This document shows positions 26,223-35,687 of a DNA stretch of 64,000 nucleotides, piece after piece. The position numbers and the translations under genes are program-made. The stretch spans positions 1 through 64,000 of the forward strand of contig JAKSDI010000100.1 in NCBI GenBank assembly GCA_022360175.1. The letters run 5' to 3'. Position 1 is the stretch's first letter. Every line of letters starts with the position of its first letter. The notes under the pieces were generated by a model, which searched no databases, had not been told where the DNA came from, and saw only the letters and a list, made by a program, of their open reading frames with translations. This stretch comes from Chitinophagales bacterium. GTDB lineage: Bacteria > Bacteroidota > Bacteroidia > Chitinophagales > Saprospiraceae.

Positions 26223-27125
26223 TTACTTCCCCACTTTAAGTTGGTATTCCTTTGGAGATAGTTTTTCCTTCTTTTTAAACATGCGGATGAAATAAGACAA
26301 ACTATTAAAACCGCACTCCATATAGATATCTTTTATTTTTTTGCGAGGATCTTGAAGGAGGCTAGTAGCCAATTTGATACGCTCATTATTAATAAATTCA
26401 ATTGGAGAAATATTTAATTCATTTTTAAAAACCCGGTGAAAGTTGGATTCACTCATATAAACTTTATTACTTAATTCTTTTATGGTAAGCTCTTTGTCCA
26501 GATTTTGGCGAATATATTGAATAATAAAAGCCAAACGATGATCGCTACTTAGTTGCAAGGTTTTATCTGTATATATTTTTTTAGCTTCCGTTTGTAAGAT
26601 GCGGATGATTAGTTCTCTGAGCATGAAATCAGCAAAAACATCTTTCGAGCTATGGTTTTCAGTAAACAAAAACAGTAATCGCTGAATAATTTGCTGAATG
26701 GCTATATCATTAGTGAAATGAAAATTATAATCTGTGAACTTCCATTCTCCGTCTGCCTTTGCTCTGCTCTCATTTAAAAACTGAACTGTTTCTTTTATTT
26801 TTTCCTCTGAAATGGCCATCGCCAGACATCTTGTTGGATTGTCCATTTGTGCTTCAGGAAAATCAATGCACATCAATTCATCCGATGGCAAGATGAGCGA
26901 TTCGCCAGGTAAGAAATCAAAGGCGGTCATATTTTTCAGATGCATTATCTTCTTGCCTTCCAGCATACTTGCCAAAACAGGTTGGTGAAACTTCAACAGA
27001 ATTTGCTCTGCCTCCTGATGGGTCTCAAAAATATGCATCTCTGCACTTTGTAATGTATACGAAGTTTGGTTTTCGACCAATGTCTCTAATCTGCGATTAT
27101 TTAATATGTTATCAGAAAGCAACAT
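26223..27125 (-). CDS. AraC-family transcriptional regulator (AraC_N type)
   Basis: This 300-residue regulator has an N-terminal sensing domain (about 20-180) of the AraC_N kind seen in YqhC-like regulators. The C-terminal double HTH is at about 195-297 (IKELSNKVYMSESNFHRVFKNELNISPIEFINNERIKLATSLL ... IYMECGFNSLSYFIRMFKKKEKLSPKEYQ). It is divergent from the aldehyde dehydrogenase gene, with 301 bases between starts. The trio AraC_N regulator / aldehyde dehydrogenase / DUF779 is a recurrent neighbourhood, so it likely activates the dehydrogenase in response to aldehyde or alcohol. The inducer is inferred from the family. Confidence 0.9.
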   Translation of the reverse strand: MLLSDNILNNRRLETLVENQTSYTLQSAEMHIFETHQEAEQILLKFHQPVLASMLEGKKIMHLKNMTAFDFLPGESLILPSDELMCIDFPEAQMDNPTRCLAMAISEEKIKETVQFLNESRAKADGEWKFTDYNFHFTNDIAIQQIIQRLLFLFTENHSSKDVFADFMLRELIIRILQTEAKKIYTDKTLQLSSDHRLAFIIQYIRQNLDKELTIKELSNKVYMSESNFHRVFKNELNISPIEFINNERIKLATSLLQDPRKKIKDIYMECGFNSLSYFIRMFKKKEKLSPKEYQLKVGK

Positions 27126-27426
27126 TTGAAATTAATCTTGGTTTGTTTTGACTTTTCGGAATAATGACTCACCATTTATGTAAAATAAGAAATTATATCC
27201 CACCCTATTCTAATAACAGCTAGATTTTGCAAGAATTGTTCAGCTTTTTAATAGGATCATTCAACTTTAGCCGAATCACCATATATAATTTTACAAACAG
27301 AACACAACATACACTTACATTCTATTTTAAATCAAAATTCAAAATTTCCAATAACCGGAAGTTATTTCAAAACTATTCTTGATAATATAAAGTATGTTCT
27401 GGGGTAGCTTCATAAAATCATAAATA
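27126..27426. promoter_or_regulatory. Divergent control region araC-like / aldehyde dehydrogenase
   Basis: This 301-base AT-rich region must hold both promoters. I see no clear TAnnTTTG box at standard spacing and no strong palindrome; AraC-type regulators bind direct repeats, which I could not identify by eye. Confidence 0.4.
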
Positions 27427-28950
27427 ATGAGTGATGTTACAACTGTAGTAAACACGGTAGTCGAAAAACCGGTTTTCAAAAACCAGTATGACAATTTTAT
27501 TGGTGGTAAGTGGATCGCACCAGTTCAAGGAAAGTATTTTGAAAATATATCCCCTGTAGACGGCCAGGCATTCACCAAGATAGCTCGTTCTACCGCCGAA
27601 GATATTGAATTGGCTATAGATGCTGCCTGGGAAGCTGCTCCTAAATGGAACAATTCATCTGCTACAGAGCGTAGTAATATGCTACTGAAGATAGCTGATA
27701 TAATGGAGAATAATCTGGAAGCACTGGCAAGAGCAGAAACATGGGATAACGGCAAAGCATTGAGAGAAACCAGAGCAGCTGATATGCCTTTGGCTATTGA
27801 TCATTTCCGGTATTTTGCGGGTGTAATTCGTGCCGAAGAAGGTAGTGTAAGCGAGCTGGATGCATCTACAGTATCCCTCAATATGCCTGAACCATTGGGA
27901 GTTGTTGGGCAAATTATTCCCTGGAACTTCCCTCTATTAATGGCCGCCTGGAAAATTGCGCCAGCCCTGGCAGCAGGCAATTGTGTTGTGCTAAAACCAG
28001 CAGAACAAACACCAGTGGGCATTATGATTTTAGCAGAATTAATTGAAGGTATCTTACCTGATGGTGTATTGAATATCGTTAATGGTTTTGGACTGGAAGC
28101 TGGAAAACCCTTAGCATCTAACCCTCGGATTAATAAAGTAGCATTTACAGGCGAAACGACAACAGGGCAATTGATTATGCAGTATGCCTCTAAAAATATT
28201 ATTCCTGTCACTTTGGAATTAGGTGGAAAGTCGCCCAATATTTTCTTTGAGAGTATAATGGACGCTGATGATGCATTCTTTGATAAATGCCTGGAAGGTG
28301 CTGTAATGTTTGCACTTAATCAAGGAGAAGTTTGCACTTGCCCATCTCGCCTTTTGATTCAGGAAAGCATTTATGATGCATTCATTGAACGCGTAATAGA
28401 AAGAACAAAGGCTATTAAATTAGGACACCCTCTCGATCCTACTACAATGATGGGGGCGCAGGCTTCCAACGATCAATACGAGAAAATACTGAATTATATC
28501 GAAATAGGAAAAGAAGAGGGCTGTGAAGTACTAACTGGTGGTGCCGCAGCTCATAATGAGGGACTGGAAGGTGGTTACTATATCCAGCCGACCATCCTAA
28601 AAGGCAACAATAAGATGCGTGTTTTCCAAGAGGAAATATTTGGCCCTGTAGTATGTGTGACCACCTTCAAAGATGAGGCAGAAGCTATTCAAATTGCTAA
28701 TGATACGCTCTATGGATTGGGGGCAGGCGTATGGACAAGAGATATGCATCAGGCTTATCAGATTTCCAGAGTGGTTCAGGCAGGTCGTGTCTGGGTAAAC
28801 TGCTATCATGCATATCCTGCTCATGCTCCATTTGGCGGTTATAAAAAATCAGGAATTGGCCGTGAAACGCATAAAATGATGTTGAATCATTATCGCCAAA
28901 CCAAAAACATGCTGATTTCTTACGACAAGAATGCTCTGGGCTTCTTTTAG
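27427..28950 (+). CDS. NAD+-dependent aldehyde dehydrogenase (ExaC/AldB-like)
   Basis: This enzyme oxidises aldehydes (typically acetaldehyde or related short-chain aldehydes) to acids with NAD(P)+. It has 507 residues, the normal length. Catalytic C303 lies in [12 protein letters not shown]. The general-base Glu is in [14 protein letters not shown], and the cofactor loop is [11 protein letters not shown]. The conserved [22 protein letters not shown] and EEIFGPVV blocks are present. [11 protein letters not shown] is characteristic of the ExaC/AldB-type acetaldehyde dehydrogenases. It is divergent from an AraC regulator and followed, after a repeat-bearing gap of 204 bases, by the DUF779 gene. 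Confidence 0.95.
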   Translation: MSDVTTVVNTVVEKPVFKNQYDNFIGGKWIAPVQGKYFENISPVDGQAFTKIARSTAEDIELAIDAAWEAAPKWNNSSATERSNMLLKIADIMENNLEALARAETWDNGKALRETRAADMPLAIDHFRYFAGVIRAEEGSVSELDASTVSLNMPEPLGVVGQIIPWNFPLLMAAWKIAPALAAGNCVVLKPAEQTPVGIMILAELIEGILPDGVLNIVNGFGLEAGKPLASNPRINKVAFTGETTTGQLIMQYASKNIIPVTLELGGKSPNIFFESIMDADDAFFDKCLEGAVMFALNQGEVCTCPSRLLIQESIYDAFIERVIERTKAIKLGHPLDPTTMMGAQASNDQYEKILNYIEIGKEEGCEVLTGGAAAHNEGLEGGYYIQPTILKGNNKMRVFQEEIFGPVVCVTTFKDEAEAIQIANDTLYGLGAGVWTRDMHQAYQISRVVQAGRVWVNCYHAYPAHAPFGGYKKSGIGRETHKMMLNHYRQTKNMLISYDKNALGFF

Positions 28951-28990
28951 ATGAGGTGAGTACTCTGTCAAATTTGAACATCAGAGTAAA

Positions 28991-29056
28991 GACTTCGGAG
29001 AAGTCAGAAATTTATTGAAAGGTTTATGTTGAAAGTTTCGACTTCAGATGAAGTCG
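28991..29056. repeat. Small GACTTC-GAAGTC hairpins in the aldehyde dehydrogenase-DUF779 gap
   Basis: GACTTC-GGA-GAAGTC at 28991-29005 and CGACTTCA-GA-TGAAGTCG at 29039-29056 are short palindromes of a family that recurs at 50275-50290, 50310-50325 and 50619-50633. Their presence inside a probable operon suggests an mRNA-level hairpin or a mobile repeat. Confidence 0.55.
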
Positions 29057-29154
29057 CATATTATCGTGCGATTTCTTCTGAAGCCGAAAGCTTTTTCGCC
29101 TGAAATCTTCCTGTAGCTGTATTAAAAATATCGAATAAAGCAAAACCTAATGCA

Positions 29155-29526
29155 ATGATCAAAAGGGTTTTATTGACTGATGAGGCAAAAGCCATCATTG
29201 ACGAATTACGGCAACAACATGGTGAGTTGATGTTTCATCAAAGCGGTGGATGTTGCGATGGCTCCTCTCCAATGTGTTTTCCAAAAGGCGAATTAATGAT
29301 CAACGAAGCAGACGTATGCCTGGGTGAAATACACGATTGTGAATTCTACATGTCCAAAGATCAATTTGAATACTGGAAACACACCCAATTAACTGTAGAC
29401 GTAGTAAAAGGCAGAGGTGCCAGCTTTTCCCTGGAAATACCAATGGGCATTCGCTTTGTAATTAAATCCCGTCTTTTCTCAGATGAAGAACTGGAACAAC
29501 TTAATCCAATCCGTTTAGGCCAATAA
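29155..29526 (+). CDS. DUF779 family protein
   Basis: This 123-residue cytoplasmic protein has conserved Cys-rich motifs GGCCDGSSPMCFPKGE and CLGEIHDCEFYMS. DUF779 genes are consistently found next to aldehyde or alcohol dehydrogenase genes; the molecular role is unknown. Here it follows the aldehyde dehydrogenase in the same direction. The Cys pattern could bind a metal, which is inference. Confidence 0.9.
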   Translation: MIKRVLLTDEAKAIIDELRQQHGELMFHQSGGCCDGSSPMCFPKGELMINEADVCLGEIHDCEFYMSKDQFEYWKHTQLTVDVVKGRGASFSLEIPMGIRFVIKSRLFSDEELEQLNPIRLGQ

Positions 29527-29581
29527 ATAGCTGACTGCCCCCGAAGTACAGATCAGTCGAGTCCCTCTCCTTAAAGTTGTT

Positions 29582-31816
29582 TCATTTTTTCATAAACCCT
29601 GCTACTTCATTACCCAATTTTAAATAGTATACACCATTAGGCAGATGAGATATATCCAATATTAAACCTCCTCGTTCATCCCAATTTTCAATAAGGAAAT
29701 CTTTCATTTCTTGTCCAAATAAATTAAAAACTGCCAATTCTGAGATGGGCGTTTCAGCAGATTTTATAGTCAAAATATCAGAAGCAGGATTAGGAAATAT
29801 AGATATTTGACCTTGCTTAAAGTCTAGTACAATCATTTTAGAAATGGTCACAGTTCCATTAAAATCTTTTTGCTTTAAACGATAATAGTTCAGGCCAGTA
29901 CTCGGATAAATATCCACATACTGATAAGTATTCAATTCAAAGGAAGCAGCTTTCCCTTTTACAAAACCAATCGATTGCCATTGATAAGCATCCATTGATT
30001 TTTCTATCCAAAAACCATTATTGTTCCATTCTCTAGCTGTTTCCCAGCGCAAATGAACAAGTGCCCCTGCTTGTTCTGTCCAAAAACGAATAAGCTCTAC
30101 CGGTAATACAATAGCTGAATACTCAAAGGCCCCTGCATCTTTAGTCCCTCCTATCGGCCTGATAGTATTTACCTTATCAAAAAATACGGGTACATCATTT
30201 CCTCCTACATTAATAGCAGGGCTGGATGATGTCAGTTGATAATTGCCAGGGTTATTATCATGAGCTGCAGAGTTGGGGAGAGGGCTCGTTATATATCCGG
30301 GCATTGTAGTAGCTACATTATCAGAAACCAATTCACCTGTTGTATTAGACTCCTGATAGATTGTGGCTTGTGCCAAAGTAGGAGCTGAAATAAGGTTATT
30401 CCGGACATTCACATCATGAGCATCTTGTGCTAATACCATAATTCCTCCAGTACCGCTTACAGGACTCACACTACGCCAATGGGCTGTATTATTATATATA
30501 TCAACATTACCAGCATCTACCTGTACATTTTGAGTCCGCACATTAACCGCCCTGGAGTAGCCATCTATGATATTATTGCGTACTGCTACTCGAGTAGCTT
30601 CTATAACAATCCCATTCGGTGTAGGATCAAAGTTGGAGCCATAATAATCTGCATTATGCCCAATATAGTTGCCTTCAAGTGTAACATGATAGATAGCTTG
30701 CACCTGAGCATGATTGGTAGGTGCCACTTGCAAAATTCGATCCAGAATATTGTCATAAATCATTACATGTTGTTGATTATTGCCTCGTATCGTCATGGCC
30801 GTTTTAGTGTCTACCAAATATGTAAATGAGTTATGTGCAATGAAATGTTTTTCTCCACCCTGGACCCGCATTCCGTGTTCAGGCTGTGCCGTTCCTATCA
30901 AATTATTCATTGTATTACCCACCCATGAAAACCGTGTACTAGTATTGACAAAGGCACCTATTACACCGAAGTCGTGCAGATAACAATCAAAAACTCCAAA
31001 TACATCCGCATCATCAGGATAAACAGCAAAAGCCGCTGCTCCCTCCAACTCCAGGTTTAACAGCAAAATATTGGTAGAATTATTTTCGCATCTCACTCCC
31101 CGGCTTTCGTTTCCGGTACCTGTATTTATCAAATGCAGATCAACCAATCTGATATCATCAGAATTAAATATGCTGATTGCTGTCAGGTTAGTTGTGCTCT
31201 GCAATATTGGAGAGGCACCTGCTCCATAAGCACCTACCATCATTGCACCACCTGATTGATTATTAATTACTCCATTCACACCAGTAAAAGTCTCTCCTCT
31301 CCGAAAAAGGATGCGTTCATTTGGCCCCAGTTGACTAAATGCAAAATTTGCCGTCTGCCAGGGGGTACTTTCCGTTAGCCCGTCATTAGCATCGCTCCCT
31401 GTGTTGGAAACATAATAAGTTGTTCCGCTAAAGGATGTAACGGTGACAGTAAGTGTCTCAATATCAACCGTACCATCTGGAGCAGTTGCCTGGCAGGACA
31501 CTGTATAAGTACCTGCTTCTTCAAACACATGACCTGCCACCATGCCTTTTGTTTGTTCCCAGGAACCAGAAGGATCAATATTACCTGTATCAAAATTCCA
31601 GGTAAAATCGGTAAGTGCCAGGTCATTCATACCTATCAAACCTGTAGTAGTAGTTGCATCAAAAAACACATACAAAGGAGCTACCCCAGATACTCTGGAG
31701 GGTGTAATTTGCACATTGACCTGTGCAACTAAAGGGAACATTCCTACCTGAGACAATATTGAGAATACAATAATTTGGAAAAAGAGTGGCCGTATTTGAC
31801 AAGTCATTTGCTTCAT
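29582..31816 (-). CDS. Secreted PKD + right-handed beta-helix protein with T9SS sorting domain
   Basis: This 744-residue protein has a signal peptide at about 1-31, then a PKD-like domain (about 33-130: VQITPSRVSGVAPLYVFFDATTT ... FTWNFDTG ... HVFEEAGTYTVSCQAT). A parallel beta-helix follows (about 134-560; YYVSNTGSDANDGLTESTPWQT, then repeated IYDN/VRNN turns), typical of polysaccharide lyases and other carbohydrate-acting proteins. A FlgD-like / Ig-like part and a type A T9SS sorting domain (IFPNPASDILTIKSAE ... LPNGVYYLKLGNEVAGFMKK) complete it. It is likely cell-surface attached. Its gene ends the leftward run headed by the methyltransferase and lies 96 bases downstream of the propeller-AraC regulator, its possible controller. 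Enzyme activity cannot be assigned. Confidence 0.9.
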   Translation of the reverse strand: MKQMTCQIRPLFFQIIVFSILSQVGMFPLVAQVNVQITPSRVSGVAPLYVFFDATTTTGLIGMNDLALTDFTWNFDTGNIDPSGSWEQTKGMVAGHVFEEAGTYTVSCQATAPDGTVDIETLTVTVTSFSGTTYYVSNTGSDANDGLTESTPWQTANFAFSQLGPNERILFRRGETFTGVNGVINNQSGGAMMVGAYGAGASPILQSTTNLTAISIFNSDDIRLVDLHLINTGTGNESRGVRCENNSTNILLLNLELEGAAAFAVYPDDADVFGVFDCYLHDFGVIGAFVNTSTRFSWVGNTMNNLIGTAQPEHGMRVQGGEKHFIAHNSFTYLVDTKTAMTIRGNNQQHVMIYDNILDRILQVAPTNHAQVQAIYHVTLEGNYIGHNADYYGSNFDPTPNGIVIEATRVAVRNNIIDGYSRAVNVRTQNVQVDAGNVDIYNNTAHWRSVSPVSGTGGIMVLAQDAHDVNVRNNLISAPTLAQATIYQESNTTGELVSDNVATTMPGYITSPLPNSAAHDNNPGNYQLTSSSPAINVGGNDVPVFFDKVNTIRPIGGTKDAGAFEYSAIVLPVELIRFWTEQAGALVHLRWETAREWNNNGFWIEKSMDAYQWQSIGFVKGKAASFELNTYQYVDIYPSTGLNYYRLKQKDFNGTVTISKMIVLDFKQGQISIFPNPASDILTIKSAETPISELAVFNLFGQEMKDFLIENWDERGGLILDISHLPNGVYYLKLGNEVAGFMKK

Positions 31817-31912
31817 CGAATATTAATTTTAAACAAGATTCTAATTCGATGAAAAGATAGAGGCAGGCCTTAAAATAAGCTTGTAATATTGTTACCAATG
31901 CATTGACTATTG

Positions 31913-34666
31913 TTACTTTTCTCTATTTCTCGATGCACTTGGCGATTCTCCATAGGCTTCAGAGTATAGCCTTGAGAAATAAGCAGGATCTGTAAAACCT
32001 ACCTTATAGGCCACTTCCGATACATTCAAATCTGTATTTTGCAAAAGTATCCTGGCTTTCTGCAAACGTATATGGCGAATGAAATGAGAGCTGGACTGAT
32101 TAGTAAGCCCTTTAAGTTTTCGATGCAAGTGTACTCTGCTTATTCCTAATTCCTGACACAGGAAAGCAATACTAAAATTGGAATCTTCCAAATGTTGCTC
32201 TACAATACTTCTAACTTTCAAAACAAAGGCATCTTCAATATTATGATCAGTATCATTTTCATGAAGGGATAATTCCTCTGATTCTTTTGCTTCTGTTCTT
32301 TCTGAATGCTGCTTTAATTGTATCCTATATCCCAACCACATCACACCTACAAAAGCAATCGCATAAATAATAAAGGCTGATTTTGTTTTCCACCAAGGAG
32401 GTGTAATTTTAATACGTAATTGTTGCTCTGCCTGTTTAAATACTACATCAGGATTAATTGCTCTTACTCTCAAGGTATACGTTCCCGGAGACAAGTCGGT
32501 AAACAGTATTTCTCTTTTTTCTCCATTAGGTAGCCAATTGGAATGAATTTCCTCCAGTTGATATTCATAGGCTGTCTTTTCTGCCTGAAAAAAATTTAAA
32601 GTAGAATAGTGAATGGTGAAAGGACAATAAGAGTAGGGGAAACTGATTTCTGCTCTATCTGTTAAATCTACTTCCTTGCCTTGCTGCGTTGAATCAGCAA
32701 ATATTAAAGAAGTAAAATGAAAAAGGATCTCTGATTTATCAATATCATCAATAGCTTCGGGAGCAATAATTTGAACACCATTATCTGATCCAAAAAACAA
32801 AAGCCCGTCCTGGTTTTTATAGTAGGCATTCAACAAAAAATTATTGGAAAGTAATCCGTCTTTTTGGTTATAAAAAGTAAATACTTCTGTTTGAGGATCT
32901 AAGCGAAAAATACCGTTTCCTATTGTACTCCCCCACACTATTCCCTTTTCATCTACCAATACTCCCATAATTTTTTCATCCACCAAGCCATCTTCTTTTA
33001 AATACCTTTTGATTTGAAAATGTGTGGGGTCAATACGATTTAAGCCACCATCTGTTGCCACCCAAATGGATCCATCCTTTCCTTCAGCCAGCGCTACTAC
33101 CAAATTATTTGACAGTCCCTCCGGATTTTTCTCATCACAATAAAAATGCCTGATGGCTATTTTCCCACTCGCCAAATTTTCAAAAAGATACAAACCGGAA
33201 TATAAGCTACCTGCCCAAAGCCGCCCTTTGGTATCCAGTAACAATGCCTGCGAAGGAGCATCCCATAACGCTGGCATTTGAGTATTAGAAAAATATTTAC
33301 ATTCTTTTTTTATCGGATCATAAGACTGAAGCATTCCCAGGCTTCCTATCCAAATTTCTCCATTCAAGCCCTCTTCTAATGCCCATACCTGTCCTCCTTG
33401 TAAACTTTGTTCTCCTTTTGGAATAACCTGAGTAGTCAGCAACTCTGGATCTATTTTATATAATTGCCTCCCCCCTGCGTATAAATAGCCATCTTTACTT
33501 TCTATTAAAGCAAGAATACGTTCATCTAATATCTTTTGCGAAGGTTGTTTATTATCTATATCTACTTTAAAAAGGCCTTTTTCACTTGCTATCCATAATG
33601 ACTGATTTACTTCTATCACAGATCTTACAAGATGAAATGTATCCAATTCTGGCCATTTTTCACTTTTAGCGAAACGCATGGTATATGGAGACTGCATCAA
33701 TAATCCTTTGGTTGTACCAATCCAAAAATTGAGGTGCTCATCTTCAAAAAAACAAAGTGCTTTTCCTGCCAGCGTCCCTTTTGGGAAAATAGAAGCATAA
33801 CTAAGCGTTTTAAAATCTTTTCGGTTTGCTTCTAATATTGTAATCCCTTTTTCTCCTCCAAACCAAAGGCGATTTTGATGGTCTTCGAAAACAGGTGATT
33901 GGGTAAAAAGATTGCTAAGAGCTACATTATCTATTGGAATAAAAACCTTTGTCCAGTTGCCATTATGCTCGGATACTAGCTGCAATTGATTTTTTAAAAA
34001 TAGCCACAGATCACCACTCGTATCAACAAAAAGTCCTTGTATTTCCGGATAAGCCCAATCATCAATTTTCTGTGCTGCTCCCGTTTTTTTGTTGAAAACA
34101 TAAATCCCTTCTTTCGTCAATAAAAACAAATATTGCCCTTTGCTCTCAACTATATCATAGACGCTGGTGCTCCATAACTTCCGAAAATAATGTGCATCGG
34201 TTTGTTTAGCATAAAACCCTTTGGAGTTACCTAGCCATACGGTTCCTTCAGAATCACAGTGTAAGCTTCTCACTACCTTTATTCGGGTAGAGTCCTCTTC
34301 ATAATACCAATCCCGATCAACGATACCGGTTTCGGGTACAAATGTATTTAGCCCTCCCAAATAAGCATTTAACCAAAACTGCCCAAGGCTATCTTGTTCT
34401 ATTTTTCTCACCCAATTGGAACTTAGGCTATGTATATTGTTAGGTTCGTATTGATAGAATTCAAAATCATAGCCGTCAAAGCGATTCAGGCCATACTGAG
34501 TAGCGATCCAAATATATCCTTGTTCATCCTGTACAATATCAGATATCCAATTATTAGATAAGCCCCGTGAAGTATCCCAGTATTGTACTTTAAACTGCCC
34601 TTTACTCTGACTTACAATACAGAATAGTATAAAAAAAATAAGACTTATTTTTTTTATACCAATCAC
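31913..34666 (-). CDS. Membrane-anchored propeller/Y_Y_Y/AraC regulator without kinase
   Basis: This ~917-residue regulator has a signal anchor (about 5-22), periplasmic two-component-type propeller repeats (about 25-680; e.g. LSNNWISDIVQDEQGYIWIATQYGLNRFDGY, repeated), and a Y_Y_Y domain (about 685-770; YEYQLEEIHSNWLPNG ... LSPGTYTLRVRAINP). A membrane helix follows (about 783-803; FIIYAIAFVGVMWLGYRI), then directly an AraC HTH (about 820-913). Classical hybrid two-component proteins carry His kinase and receiver domains between these parts; both are missing. I start at GTG 34666, which overlaps the LD-carboxypeptidase stop (GTGA); the frame is open further upstream but lacks coding character. 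It likely senses a periplasmic ligand and binds DNA from the membrane. Confidence 0.85.
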   Translation of the reverse strand: MIGIKKISLIFFILFCIVSQSKGQFKVQYWDTSRGLSNNWISDIVQDEQGYIWIATQYGLNRFDGYDFEFYQYEPNNIHSLSSNWVRKIEQDSLGQFWLNAYLGGLNTFVPETGIVDRDWYYEEDSTRIKVVRSLHCDSEGTVWLGNSKGFYAKQTDAHYFRKLWSTSVYDIVESKGQYLFLLTKEGIYVFNKKTGAAQKIDDWAYPEIQGLFVDTSGDLWLFLKNQLQLVSEHNGNWTKVFIPIDNVALSNLFTQSPVFEDHQNRLWFGGEKGITILEANRKDFKTLSYASIFPKGTLAGKALCFFEDEHLNFWIGTTKGLLMQSPYTMRFAKSEKWPELDTFHLVRSVIEVNQSLWIASEKGLFKVDIDNKQPSQKILDERILALIESKDGYLYAGGRQLYKIDPELLTTQVIPKGEQSLQGGQVWALEEGLNGEIWIGSLGMLQSYDPIKKECKYFSNTQMPALWDAPSQALLLDTKGRLWAGSLYSGLYLFENLASGKIAIRHFYCDEKNPEGLSNNLVVALAEGKDGSIWVATDGGLNRIDPTHFQIKRYLKEDGLVDEKIMGVLVDEKGIVWGSTIGNGIFRLDPQTEVFTFYNQKDGLLSNNFLLNAYYKNQDGLLFFGSDNGVQIIAPEAIDDIDKSEILFHFTSLIFADSTQQGKEVDLTDRAEISFPYSYCPFTIHYSTLNFFQAEKTAYEYQLEEIHSNWLPNGEKREILFTDLSPGTYTLRVRAINPDVVFKQAEQQLRIKITPPWWKTKSAFIIYAIAFVGVMWLGYRIQLKQHSERTEAKESEELSLHENDTDHNIEDAFVLKVRSIVEQHLEDSNFSIAFLCQELGISRVHLHRKLKGLTNQSSSHFIRHIRLQKARILLQNTDLNVSEVAYKVGFTDPAYFSRLYSEAYGESPSASRNREK

Positions 34667-35685
34667 TTCATAATCTCCTCTAGTACGACCAGTGATTGCT
34701 GTTCTACATCCATTCGCACTTTTGCACCAACAGGAAGTGTACATTGATTGGAAATATGCCCAAATGAAAAGCCGTAAAGTACGGGAATTCCAAGGTCTTT
34801 TGTACGATCGTTTACTGTTTCCCATAAAGTTAGAGAGCGTTCGTCATCATCTGCTTCACAGTCTGAAAAAACACCTAGCAAGATGCCAGCGGCTTCATTC
34901 AACTTACCCGCCTGGCGCAACTGAGTAAACATACGATCTATCCGATAAGGTTTCTCCCCTATATCCTCTATAAAGACAATCTTATTTTTGAAATTTGGTA
35001 GATATTCCGCTCCTGCCATTGCTGCTAATAGTGACAAATTGCCGCCTACCAATAGCCCTTCAGCAATGCCAGGCCTGATTGTACGGGGATGATAGATCGT
35101 ATGCTCTTCATCCAGATTAGAAGGACTTACTTTGATCTCGTAATGCTTCGTATTACCAGAGATTAGTCCTAATAGTTCACTTTTAGTATAATTAGTTAGT
35201 TCAGAAGCCCCAACTGGCCCGTGTAAGCCTATGAGGCCTGTTTTTTCATATATGGCATTCAAAAGTGCCGTCACATCACTATATCCTATCAGTATTTTTG
35301 GGTGTTTACTGATCATCCTGTAATTAATATGCGGCAACAATCTGGAGCAGCCATAACCTCCACGGGCGCACCATATAGCAGCTACCCTCTCATCTGCAAA
35401 CATAGTGTGCAAATCCTCCAGGCGCTCTTCATCTGTCCCGGCGTTAAAACCTCTACTAGCACGAATATGCTTCCCCATCTTGACTTTGAAGCCCAATGAC
35501 TGAATATTACTTACTGCCTTTTCCAGGCTCTCATCAGAGATATAACTTCCCGGTGTAATCAAGCCTACTGTATCTCCTTCTCTGACAGGAGCAGGAAAAA
35601 TACGCTTAGGCAATGCAGGGAAAGAGGAAGTCATCAAAAGAGGAATAGACAAAGCCAGTTTTTGCTGAAAAGTTCTTCTATCCAT
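34663..35685 (-). CDS. ldcA: LD-carboxypeptidase (peptidase S66) with Tat-like signal
   Basis: This 340-residue S66 serine peptidase cuts the L,D-bond of murein tetrapeptides during recycling. The catalytic nucleophile region is YSDVTALLNAIYEKTGLIGLHGP (Ser in GYSDVTAL), with the conserved CARGGYGCSRLLPHINY block and the C-terminal Glu/His-containing segments (EDIGEKPYRIDRMFTQLRQAG, SFGHISNQCTLPVGA). The N-terminus MDRRTFQQKLALSIPLL carries a twin-arginine motif and a hydrophobic stretch, suggesting export, unlike the cytoplasmic E. coli enzyme. The start at 35685 is two bases after the stop of the HTTM gene. It overlaps the downstream regulator by 4 bases (GTGA). Confidence 0.88.
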   Translation of the reverse strand: MDRRTFQQKLALSIPLLMTSSFPALPKRIFPAPVREGDTVGLITPGSYISDESLEKAVSNIQSLGFKVKMGKHIRASRGFNAGTDEERLEDLHTMFADERVAAIWCARGGYGCSRLLPHINYRMISKHPKILIGYSDVTALLNAIYEKTGLIGLHGPVGASELTNYTKSELLGLISGNTKHYEIKVSPSNLDEEHTIYHPRTIRPGIAEGLLVGGNLSLLAAMAGAEYLPNFKNKIVFIEDIGEKPYRIDRMFTQLRQAGKLNEAAGILLGVFSDCEADDDERSLTLWETVNDRTKDLGIPVLYGFSFGHISNQCTLPVGAKVRMDVEQQSLVVLEEIMK

Positions 35686-35687
35686 AA

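Noticed and set aside
34667..34825. N-terminal extension of the propeller-AraC protein to 34825
   Set aside because: The extra 53 residues overlap the LD-carboxypeptidase gene, are rich in Cys/Trp/Arg and precede the real signal anchor; GTG 34666 gives a 4-base overlap start.
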